A stretch of 14,142 bases of DNA. Source: Alphaproteobacteria bacterium. GTDB taxonomy: Bacteria > Myxococcota_A > UBA796 > GCA-2862545. Where the stretch lies: contig JACKEQ010000065.1 of NCBI GenBank assembly GCA_020632885.1, positions 1 to 14,142 of the forward strand. Direction: 5' to 3'. Position numbers and translations under genes: made by a program. The notes under the pieces are model-generated. The model saw only the letters and a list, made by a program, of their open reading frames with translations, did not search any database and was not told where the DNA came from. Positions 7,648-13,696 of this stretch are shown piece by piece. Positions within the stretch are counted from its first letter, which is position 1, and each line of letters starts with the position of its first letter.

Positions 7648-9705
7648 ATGTCCAAGGGGAAGAAGACCGACGGGGTGCCGCTCGTCAAGGTCCGGAACAT
7701 CGGCATCGCGGCCCATGTGGACGCGGGGAAGACGACGCTGACGGAGCGGGTGCTCTTCTACACCGGCGCCTCCCACAAGATCGGCGAGGTGCATCACGGC
7801 ACCGCGCGGATGGACTGGCAGGCCGAGGAGCAGGAGCACGGCATCACCATCACGGCTGCCGTGACCCAGTGTCCGTGGAAGGACCATCACATCCAGATCG
7901 TCGACACCCCCGGGCACGTGGACTTCACCATCGAGGTCGAGCGCTCCATGCGGGTGCTCGACGGCGCGGTCATCGTCATGGACGGCGTGCGCGGCGTGGA
8001 GCCCCAGACCGAGACCGTGTGGCGTCAGGCCAACCGGTTCGACGTCCCGCGCATGGTCTTCGTGAACAAGATGGACCGTCCGGGAGCCGACTTCGATCGG
8101 GCCCTGGAGTCCATCCGGCGGCGTCTCGGCGACGAGCCCGTCCCGGTGTGCGTGCCCGTCATCGAGTCGCAGACCGTGCTGCACGTCATCGAGCAGCGGG
8201 CGTACAGCTTCTCGGGCGAGAAGGGCGAGGAGGTCTCCGTGCGGGATCTCGAGCCCCACGAGCAGGAGACCGTGGCGGCGTACCGGGAGACGCTGCTCCT
8301 GGCGCTGGGCGAGCACGACGAGACGCTCGGCGAGAAGGTCATCATGGAGGAGGAGATCGGCGAGGACGAGATCTGGTCCGTCCTGGCGCGCCTCACGCAG
8401 CAGGGGGTCGTGCGTCCGGCGTTCTCGGGCAGCGCGCTGCGGAACTGGGGTGTGCAGCCGATGCTGGACGCCGTGATCAAGCTCATGCCGTCCCCGCTGG
8501 AGGTGCCGCCGGTCGAGGCGACCGACGCGAACGGGGAGACCGTGCTGGTCGAGATGGACGCGGACCAGCCCCTGGTGGCGCTGGTGTTCAAGGTCCAGCT
8601 CATCGACGGTCGGCGTCACTGCTTCGCCCGCATCTACCGGGGCACGCTGAACGCGGGCGACCAGGTCGCGCGGTCCGGCAAGAACATGGTGGAGCGGGTG
8701 GCGCGGGTGTTCGACATCGACGCGAACAAGAAGACCCGCATCGAGTCCGCGAGTGCCGGGCACATCGTGGTGCTGGCGGGTCTGCGGCACGCCACCACGG
8801 GCGACACCCTCTGCACGCCCGACACCCAGGTGCTCCTCGAGCCCATCCTGGCCCGCGAGCCCGTGCTTGGGCTGGCGATCGAGCCGGAGTCCTCGCGCGA
8901 CGAGGAGAAGATGGTCGAGGTGATCGAGAAGATGTGCGAGGAGGACCCCACGCTCCGGTTCGACGAGGATCAGGAGACGGGCCAGCGCATCCTCAAGGGC
9001 ATGGGCGAGCTGCACCTGCAGATCGCTTTCGAGCGGATGAAGCGGGAGTTCGCGGTGTCGGTCCTGGTCGGCAAGCCGCGCGTGGTGCACCGGGAGACGG
9101 TGGCCCAGGCCCTCACTGCGACGGGCGGTGTGGACCGGGTGCTCGAGATGGGCACGGTCACGAAGGAGCTGAAGGCGCAGGTGACCGCGCGCGTGCGTCC
9201 GCGGGACCGCGGGACGGGCATCGAGGTGACCGCGACGCCGAAGTGGCTGCCACCGGAGCTCACGCCGACGCCCGAGCAGGCGGAGGCCGTGCGTCTGGGT
9301 GCGAACGACGCGCTGGCGGGCGGTCCGACGGAGGGTTCGCCTTTGGAGGACGTGGGCATCGAGGTGCTGGAGGTGCAGACCTTCGGTCCGGCGAGCGACG
9401 CGCAGGCGCTGCGGATCGCGACGGCGAGCGCGGTTCGGGATGCGATGCGTCAGGCGGGCGGGCTCGTGATGCAGCCGATCATGAAGGTGGAGGTCGTGGT
9501 GCCGGACGACGACACGGGGCGGGTCCTGGGCGACCTGCAGTCGAAGGGCGCGACGATCGTGGGCCACGCGACGGACATGGAGATGTCGACGATCGAGGCG
9601 GAGTGCGGGCTCACGCAGCTCCTCGGGTACGCCACGGCTCTTCGTTCGATGACGAAGGGTCGGGGGCAGTTCACGATGGAGTTCGATCGGTTCGACGTGC
9701 TGTAG
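7648..9705 (+). CDS. EF-G-like translation GTPase, divergent paralogue
   Basis: It is a ribosome-associated GTPase of the elongation factor G family (685 aa). The G domain is intact: G1 AHVDAGKTT (22-30), switch I EHGITITAA (63-71), G3 DTPGHVDF (86-93, including the catalytic His), G4 NKMD (140-143) and G5 SGSAL (260-264). Domain III GMGELHLQI (451-459) and domain V EPIMKVEV-like (609-616), GYATALRSMTKGRGQFTMEF (660-679) are also clear. Domain IV (about 470-605) is atypical: after VGKPRVVHRET, the usual GGRGQYGH loop, the GGVIPGEYIP segment and the tip YHDVDSS with its His are not recognisable. The gene stands alone, away from ribosomal-protein or tuf genes. I infer a secondary EF-G rather than the housekeeping translocase. 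GGAGG (7639-7643) precedes the ATG. Confidence 0.88.
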   Translation: MSKGKKTDGVPLVKVRNIGIAAHVDAGKTTLTERVLFYTGASHKIGEVHHGTARMDWQAEEQEHGITITAAVTQCPWKDHHIQIVDTPGHVDFTIEVERSMRVLDGAVIVMDGVRGVEPQTETVWRQANRFDVPRMVFVNKMDRPGADFDRALESIRRRLGDEPVPVCVPVIESQTVLHVIEQRAYSFSGEKGEEVSVRDLEPHEQETVAAYRETLLLALGEHDETLGEKVIMEEEIGEDEIWSVLARLTQQGVVRPAFSGSALRNWGVQPMLDAVIKLMPSPLEVPPVEATDANGETVLVEMDADQPLVALVFKVQLIDGRRHCFARIYRGTLNAGDQVARSGKNMVERVARVFDIDANKKTRIESASAGHIVVLAGLRHATTGDTLCTPDTQVLLEPILAREPVLGLAIEPESSRDEEKMVEVIEKMCEEDPTLRFDEDQETGQRILKGMGELHLQIAFERMKREFAVSVLVGKPRVVHRETVAQALTATGGVDRVLEMGTVTKELKAQVTARVRPRDRGTGIEVTATPKWLPPELTPTPEQAEAVRLGANDALAGGPTEGSPLEDVGIEVLEVQTFGPASDAQALRIATASAVRDAMRQAGGLVMQPIMKVEVVVPDDDTGRVLGDLQSKGATIVGHATDMEMSTIEAECGLTQLLGYATALRSMTKGRGQFTMEFDRFDVL

Positions 9706-9736
9706 GCGTTCGAGGTTGGTGCCAAAATGTGGGGAA

Positions 9737-9766
9737 TTGCTTCCATGGTAGAACGAGTGAAATATC
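9737..9766 (+). promoter_or_regulatory. Weak candidate promoter for the PIN-GNAT-ASCH operon
   Basis: TTGCTT at 9737-9742 resembles a -35 box, and AT-rich sequence (AAATATC) begins 17 nt later at 9760. The -10 match is poor. The main argument is position, in the AT-rich patch ahead of the operon. Confidence 0.2.
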
Positions 9767-9854
9767 GGTTTTCCTGCTCCTTCTAGCGGTCCGTCATCGC
9801 AGTATCCTGAAGATGGCACCGTCCGCATCAACCTTGGTCGACGATTCGTGCATC

Positions 9855-9880
9855 GCCTCCGGTACCCTGGTGGCGGAGGC
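9855..9880 (+). promoter_or_regulatory. Hairpin sequestering the ribosome-binding site of the PIN fusion gene
   Basis: GCCTCCG (9855-9861) and CGGAGGC (9874-9880) are perfect 7-bp inverted arms with a 12-nt loop. The 3' arm contains GGAGG (9875-9879), the ribosome-binding site 9 nt before the GTG start at 9889. In RNA this GC-rich stem would mask the site, so translation of the first island gene could be conditional. The hairpin is seen; the regulation is inferred. Confidence 0.55.
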
Positions 9881-9888
9881 ACTCACAG

Positions 9889-11577
9889 GTGCAGGTCGCC
9901 CTCGACACATCGTGCGTCATCAACCTCCTCTCCCACGGGGAGACCACGGACGCCGAGCTGCTCCAGCTCGTTCGACTCGCGCTCGAAGGACGCATCCGGG
10001 TCAACGTCACCGACATCGTCGAAATCGAGATTCCCGAGGGGGACACGGACGATGCCGTGGAGCGACGCGGGTTCATCCGCCAGAGTCTCGAGCAGTTTCC
10101 GGTGTCGGCGTTGGGCCCAATCCGAGAGGCTCAACGCGATCGGCTTGCGACGGGGTTCCTGTCGCTACTGTGGCCGAACATCGAGGAGGGGTCGAGGAAG
10201 CACGCCAACTCGCTCCGGGACTGCAAGCACCTCGCTTCTCACAACATCTGTGGCGGCGACATGTTCGTGACCCGCGATGCCCGCCTGGCGACCAAGGCGA
10301 TGGCAAACCGGGCCCAGGTGGGCGTAGACGTCCTCAGCCCCGCCGATGCCCTCGCGCGCTTGAGCGCGGAATGCTTCAAAGCCGCCCGCAGCCCCACCTG
10401 GGATCAGGTCGTCCGCAAGGCCCAGAACGACGACAAGGGCGAGATCAAAAGGCTGCTCGAGCCCATCAAGGGCAGCTACGACGACTTCGACGCCTGGCTC
10501 GCCAAGGCGATGGGCGAGAAGGAGATGTGGGTCGCCCACGCGGATGGCCGCATCTGTGCTGTCGCGGTGTGGTCCGAAAAGACCTCTTCGACCGTGAAAC
10601 TCGCCACGTTCTTTGTCGGAGAGGAATGGGAGGGGCGCGGCCTCGGGGGGCACCTGCTCTTCCACCAACTCCGCCTGTGGGTGGCCCGCAAGTACACCAA
10701 GGTGTTCGTCACAGTGTCGAGCGAGCGTCTGCGGGCGTTGACGTTCTTCCTCACCTACGGCTTCCGGATCGAGGGCTCGTCGGGTCGCCGCTACAAATCC
10801 GACGCGGTCGAGTTTGTTCTCGGCAAGCACCTTTTCTACCAGGTCGTCCGGGACGCCGACCTGGACACCTTCCTTTCCGACGTGGGCTCTCAGGTGTTCG
10901 ACCTTCCGGCCCACCCCTCTGTTCGCCAGGTGTCGAGCTGGTTCCTCCCGCCGACGTTCGGTCCGCTCGCCTCGATGCGGGGTGACGATGGCGTCCCATG
11001 CGGGGTCCAGATCGAGTCGCCTCATCAGACCCGTTCCATGACGCTCGACAGGTTCGAGGAGGTCGTCTATCCCGCGCGCATCGCCACGAAGGGCAGGCAG
11101 GCCTTCCTCATCCCCATCCAGCCGGGCTGGGCGGACGCGATGATGAAGGTCCCCCGCCGGCAGGGCTCGCTGTTCGCCTCCACCGACAAGCTCGCCCTCC
11201 GCACCGACAACGCCTACTACTGCACGCCGCGCTACGCGGACGTGAACGTCGGCGGCTCGCCTGCCTTGTTCTACGTGTCGCAGCCCGACAAGATGATTGC
11301 GGGCTTCGCTCGCATCGTGGAACGGCGGATCGCCGAACCCGAAGACCTGTTCCTCCAGTTCGACAGGTTGGGCATCTACGGCCTCGACAACATCCGGGGC
11401 CATGTGCGGGACGGCCGCGCCATGGTGATCCGCTTCGCCTGGTGGGTGCCGTTCGATTCCCCGATCGAGCTCGACAGGATGCGTTGCGAATTCACCCTCG
11501 AGGCACCGCAGACCATCCGGGCCATCGACTACGACCTCTATGAGAGACTTCTGGCGGCAGGAGGAGTGACCTGGTGA
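9889..11577 (+). CDS. PIN nuclease - GNAT acetyltransferase - ASCH (PUA-like) fusion protein
   Basis: This 562-aa protein joins three domains. Residues 1-155 form a PIN ribonuclease-like domain: LDTSCVINLL with Asp6, an acidic VEIE segment at 44-47, RDCKHLAS with Asp111 and FVTRDARL with Asp130, so the metal-binding acidic set looks complete. Residues about 195-310 form a GNAT acetyltransferase: FFVGEEWEGRGLGGHLLFH (241-259, acetyl-CoA loop) and RALTFFLTYGFRIEG (282-296). Residues about 405-555 are an ASCH/PUA-like, probably RNA-binding, domain (LIPIQPGWADAMM at 407-419, ALFYVSQPDKMIAGFARIVE at 459-478). I chose the GTG at 9889 because it gives the PIN strand at residue 3 and has a GGAGG site. 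The gene overlaps the next by 4 bp (GTGA). RNA cleavage and acylation in one polypeptide suggests a toxin-like or RNA-modifying effector. Substrate and role are unknown. Confidence 0.85.
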   Translation: MQVALDTSCVINLLSHGETTDAELLQLVRLALEGRIRVNVTDIVEIEIPEGDTDDAVERRGFIRQSLEQFPVSALGPIREAQRDRLATGFLSLLWPNIEEGSRKHANSLRDCKHLASHNICGGDMFVTRDARLATKAMANRAQVGVDVLSPADALARLSAECFKAARSPTWDQVVRKAQNDDKGEIKRLLEPIKGSYDDFDAWLAKAMGEKEMWVAHADGRICAVAVWSEKTSSTVKLATFFVGEEWEGRGLGGHLLFHQLRLWVARKYTKVFVTVSSERLRALTFFLTYGFRIEGSSGRRYKSDAVEFVLGKHLFYQVVRDADLDTFLSDVGSQVFDLPAHPSVRQVSSWFLPPTFGPLASMRGDDGVPCGVQIESPHQTRSMTLDRFEEVVYPARIATKGRQAFLIPIQPGWADAMMKVPRRQGSLFASTDKLALRTDNAYYCTPRYADVNVGGSPALFYVSQPDKMIAGFARIVERRIAEPEDLFLQFDRLGIYGLDNIRGHVRDGRAMVIRFAWWVPFDSPIELDRMRCEFTLEAPQTIRAIDYDLYERLLAAGGVTW

Positions 11578-12020
11578 GAACCGTGCTCATGTCGATCAAG
11601 CCCACCTACTCCGAGCGAATCCTGTCTCGGGAGAAGTCCTTCGAACTCCGGCGAACAGCGGTGAAGTTGGAAGCGGGAGATCGAGTGGTGGTGTATGCGT
11701 CCTCACCTGTGAAGGCCGTGGTGGGCGTGTTCATGGTCGCCGGCGTCGAGCGTGGCTCGCCGAGTCACCTGTGGGACGAGTTTGCCGCCGAGTTCGGTAT
11801 TGAGGAGGCCGACTATCTCGACTACTTCGACGGCTCGGACACGGTTCACGCCATCCGTGTCGGGGCCGTCGTGCAGGTGAAGCCAGTGTCGCTGGCGAAG
11901 CTCCGGGAACGGATCACCGGCTTCCGCCCGCCGCAGAGCTACCAGTGGTGGAACGGAGACCTGTCCGACCTCGTCGGCGACAGCGTCACGCGTGTCGACC
12001 AGGCTCTCGCATCGAAGTGA
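11574..12020 (+). CDS. Stand-alone ASCH domain protein
   Basis: This is a 148-aa protein made almost entirely of an ASCH (PUA-like fold) domain, predicted to bind RNA or a modified base/nucleotide. It begins LMSIKPTYSERILSREKSFE (residues 5-24), then LRRT, DRVVVYASSPVKAVVGVFMV and PPQSYQWW near the C-terminus; these are typical landmarks of the small SIKPxYxxxIL...ELRR ASCH group. The same landmarks, in the same order, can be followed in the C-terminus of the preceding fusion protein, so the two are probably diverged copies. Translation starts at GTG 11574 inside a GTGA overlap, with AGGAGGAG (11559-11566) 7 nt upstream. It is followed by another GTGA overlap. Function is unknown; it may be a partner, antidote or substrate-recognition subunit of the fusion protein. 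Confidence 0.85.
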   Translation: MRTVLMSIKPTYSERILSREKSFELRRTAVKLEAGDRVVVYASSPVKAVVGVFMVAGVERGSPSHLWDEFAAEFGIEEADYLDYFDGSDTVHAIRVGAVVQVKPVSLAKLRERITGFRPPQSYQWWNGDLSDLVGDSVTRVDQALASK

Positions 12021-12574
12021 GGGTCGTCTTCCTCGGAGGCCCGCCGGGGAGCGGGAAGACGACCCTCGCCGAGGAGGCGGCATGCCAGGTGGCGGGACTC
12101 CGAGTTGTGACGGCCGGCAGGCTCATCAAGGCGGGTCTCAGCCGCGAAGCCGGCTACACCCGTCCGCCAGTCGCGGACCACGATCGGGCGGCCTTCTTCC
12201 AGGAACTCCTCGTGCTTGAGTTCGACGTCCTCCGGAGCACGCACACTGGGCCTTGGCTCATCGACGGCCACTACGCGGTTCCCACAGGAGAAGGACCAGC
12301 TAACATCCCGCCGTCGGTGTTCGAGCGGCTGGGGTGTTCTGACCTCCTCCTCGTCGAGGCGGAGGTGGGCGTTCTCTTGGACCGGCTCCGAAGTCGTGGA
12401 GGTGCCGATTGGTGGGACGGATCTCGGCATTCGGTGGCCGAGCTGGTGGGGGCCGACGCCGATCAGGCTGCAGTCGTGGCCGCCGCGATGGGGTTGAACG
12501 TACAGGTCGTGTCCACGGTGGAGCAGGTCGTGGCCGTAGTGCGCGCGCTCGAGGAGGCGAGCCCACGGCGGTGA
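12017..12574 (+). CDS. P-loop nucleotide kinase resembling archaeal-type adenylate kinase
   Basis: This 185-aa P-loop NTPase has Walker A GGPPGSGKT at residues 7-15. It then has VVTAGRLIKAGL (30-41), an Asp-Gly-His segment LIDGHYAVPT (81-90) followed by IPPSVFERL (97-105), DLLLVEAEVGVLLDRL (109-124) and a C-terminal helix-strand pair. The order of elements resembles archaeal AdkA-type adenylate kinase and related small nucleotide kinases. The match is by remembered family pattern, not a computed alignment, so RNA-end or nucleoside kinase activity is also possible. The GTG start at 12017 lies in a GTGA overlap with the ASCH gene and has no good ribosome-binding site, so it probably depends on coupled translation. 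An in-frame upstream ATG at 11945 would lie deep in the ASCH gene and add a charged non-conserved stretch. Confidence 0.75.
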   Translation: MRVVFLGGPPGSGKTTLAEEAACQVAGLRVVTAGRLIKAGLSREAGYTRPPVADHDRAAFFQELLVLEFDVLRSTHTGPWLIDGHYAVPTGEGPANIPPSVFERLGCSDLLLVEAEVGVLLDRLRSRGGADWWDGSRHSVAELVGADADQAAVVAAAMGLNVQVVSTVEQVVAVVRALEEASPRR

Positions 12575-12763
12575 GCTCGTGGCCAAATGGATGCTCGACT
12601 CAGTGACGGCACGACAACCCGCCTGTCTGCGTTGTAGGTGGCGATCGTGGTCCCGAGCGATGGTCGCCGCCGCACCGGCCGATCGTCTTGAACAGCTCGA
12701 CTGTGGGCACGCACGACGAGGGGCTGGCTCTTCCGCTGCGCAGTCGACTGCGCACCCGCTCAT
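12575..12763. other. Intergenic region between convergent island genes
   Basis: This is 189 bp between the kinase stop and the stop of the minus-strand RHH gene. I see no protein with recognisable motifs on either strand. The only clear structure is the 18-bp palindrome at 12737-12754. Confidence 0.5.
12737..12754. terminator. 18-bp perfect palindrome between convergent genes (possible bidirectional terminator)
   Basis: TGCGCAGTCGACTGCGCA is perfectly self-complementary. As RNA it could form a 7-bp stem with a TCGA loop on either strand. It lies 10 bp beyond the minus-strand RHH stop and at the end of the plus-strand operon. No T-run follows on either side, so a protein-binding site is an equal alternative. 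Confidence 0.4.
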
Positions 12764-13231
12764 CTACCGCTCGACGGCGTCCTTCACCGACTCCCACACG
12801 TCGACGACGCCAGCCCTGAACCCACTCCAGTAGTGCTCGGCATCGAAGTCGTCGTCCTCGATGGTCTCCTGACCCTTGTCGAACAGAGTCGGGAGCTGTG
12901 CCTCGATGCGCGGCCCGAGATCATCGACGGGGTCAGCCTCGAAGTCCGCCACGAACCACTTGATGTCGTTGTAGCTCGCGCTCTCCTTGGCCCAGTCCGA
13001 CCCGTCGATGAAGCCTGCATCCTCGGCGTGGTCTTCGGAGGAGATCTTCTGGGCGCGTAGGCGGGTGATCGTGTCGCGGAGCTGGGCGTCCTCGTTCTTC
13101 ACGGTGTTCAGCATGTGCACCTTCCTCCAGACCGCCTCGGCGCAGACGGCCGAGACGTTCACGTTGTCGCGATGGGGTTCCAGGGCAGCCGCCAGGTCGT
13201 CGGGGATCGAGATGTTCAGGCGCTTCGACAT
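12764..13231 (-). CDS. Ribbon-helix-helix DNA-binding protein with acidic C-terminal extension
   Basis: This 155-aa protein starts with a CopG/Arc-like ribbon-helix-helix segment (residues 3-38, beta strand KRLNISIPDDL then two helices around NVNVSAVCAEAVWRKV), which would bind DNA as a dimer. The remaining ~115 residues are acidic, with a probable short coiled-coil (44-62). They also carry two similar motifs, AGFIDGSDWAKESA (72-85) and SGFRAGVVDVWESV (136-149), that may be an internal repeat. I do not recognise the C-terminal domain. The ATG at 13231 is preceded by GGGAGG at 5-nt spacing, and an upstream extension would run through the palindromic promoter region. It probably represses its own promoter and could be an antitoxin-type regulator, but no adjacent intact toxin is seen. 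Confidence 0.78.
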   Translation of the reverse strand: MSKRLNISIPDDLAAALEPHRDNVNVSAVCAEAVWRKVHMLNTVKNEDAQLRDTITRLRAQKISSEDHAEDAGFIDGSDWAKESASYNDIKWFVADFEADPVDDLGPRIEAQLPTLFDKGQETIEDDDFDAEHYWSGFRAGVVDVWESVKDAVER

Positions 13232-13240
13232 GGCCGCCTC

Positions 13241-13278
13241 CCGGTACCGGTGTGTATCATGCGCATGATGTGTACACA
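13241..13278. promoter_or_regulatory. Cluster of three perfect palindromes: operator region of the RHH gene
   Basis: Within 38 bp upstream of the RHH start lie CCGGTACCGG (13241-13250), ATCATGCGCATGAT (13256-13269) and TGTGTACACA (13269-13278), each perfectly self-complementary. An extra TGTGTA half-site is at 13251-13256. The arrangement suits cooperative binding of RHH dimers. The first palindrome touches the ribosome-binding site. A weak -35-like TTGTGT on the minus strand lies at the far edge. Confidence 0.6.
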
Positions 13279-13320
13279 ATGACTTTGTCGAGAGTCAGCC
13301 CCGCTGGTCCGAGGACGTTC

Positions 13321-13404
13321 GCCAGCCGCCAAGCGGTCGATCGCGGCGACTCGCGAGTCTGGTACGCGCACCGACACGACATTCGTCTCCAGAACGAACG
13401 TCAG
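13321..13404 (-). pseudogene. Decayed VapC/FitB-type PIN toxin fragment
   Basis: Directly after the Phd antitoxin, in the overlapping frame, about 28 codons read LTFVLETNVVSVRVPDSRVA and on to AAIDRLAAG. This resembles the N-terminus of VapC/FitB toxins (typically M-x-x-VLDTNVVSE...PDxRV). Three defects are visible. The start is CTG where an ATG overlapping the antitoxin stop (ATGA) would be expected. The first catalytic Asp of LDTN is Glu. PIN similarity stops after roughly 28-30 residues, the rest of the domain being absent from the adjoining sequence. The open frame itself continues into the RHH promoter region without PIN features. I read it as the remnant of a toxin deleted or replaced when the RHH module arrived. 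Confidence 0.65.
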
Positions 13405-13655
13405 GAGAGGTCGGCTGGTCGGTGGACATCGGCGGCCCGCGAGGGCTCGAGCTCGACATGCTCCGAACCGGGGAGCGCGAGGAGCTCGCCGATGGAGACG
13501 CTGCCGCCGGTGAGTCGCCTGTACTCCTCGATAGAGAGAAGCACGTGGGCGGGGCGCCCCCGATCCGTGATGAAGACGGGCCCTTCGTCCGCGGCTCGCA
13601 AAGCGCCGCTCACGTTCCGGTGGAACTCGCGGCTGGAGACGGTTCTCCCGGTCAT
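13401..13655 (-). CDS. Phd/YefM-family type II antitoxin (orphan)
   Basis: This 84-aa protein has the Phd/YefM layout. The DNA-binding N-terminus is TVSSREFHRNVSGALRAA (5-22), then a strand-turn-strand GPVFITDRGRPAHVLLSIEEY (25-45), then a charged flexible tail (LELEPSRAADVHRPADLS-like, 67-84) of the kind that wraps the toxin. I chose the ATG at 13655, not 13670, because GGGAGG lies 7 nt before it and because the inverted-repeat operator then falls upstream of the start. Its toxin partner immediately downstream is broken, so this is an orphan antitoxin. It could still repress its own promoter or neutralise a related VapC encoded elsewhere. Confidence 0.85.
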   Translation of the reverse strand: MTGRTVSSREFHRNVSGALRAADEGPVFITDRGRPAHVLLSIEEYRRLTGGSVSIGELLALPGSEHVELEPSRAADVHRPADLS

Positions 13656-13666
13656 GGAGGGCCCTC

Positions 13667-13696
13667 CCATGGTGTAGTGAAGTCAACACACCATGG
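13667..13696. promoter_or_regulatory. Inverted-repeat operator of the Phd antitoxin gene
   Basis: CCATGGTGT (13667-13675) and ACACCATGG (13688-13696) are perfect 9-bp inverted arms with a 12-bp spacer. The minus strand of the spacer holds TTGACT, a good -35 hexamer. The site lies 12-41 bp before the antitoxin start, as expected for Phd-type autoregulation. A second perfect palindrome, GGAGGGCCCTCC (13656-13667), overlaps the ribosome-binding site. Confidence 0.55.

Larger units (their letters stand above)
9706..9888. other. Intergenic leader, left edge of the accessory island
   Basis: This 183-bp stretch between the EF-G paralogue and the PIN fusion gene has no credible ORF. Bases about 9721-9786 are visibly AT-richer than the surroundings, with runs such as AAAA, GAAATAT and GTTTT. 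The second half holds the hairpin at 9855-9880. No strong rho-independent terminator for the upstream gene is seen. Confidence 0.5.

Noticed and set aside
9718..9820. GGTGCCA ... TGGCACC inverted repeat in the leader
   Set aside because: The arms are only 7 bp and 89 bp apart, so chance is a sufficient explanation.
6724..9882. Very long minus-strand open frame opposite the EF-G gene
   Set aside because: It is an antisense shadow in GC-rich DNA: His/Arg-rich, no domains, and the plus strand encodes a clear EF-G.
10165..11403. 412-codon minus-strand frame opposite the PIN fusion gene
   Set aside because: No recognisable motif, and the plus strand carries PIN, GNAT and ASCH signatures over the same bases.
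12579..12833. Small plus-strand frame between the kinase and RHH genes
   Set aside because: Its C-terminal part overlaps the RHH gene in antisense, there is no ribosome-binding site, and the product lacks any motif. Cys pairs in it are too scattered for a zinc ribbon.
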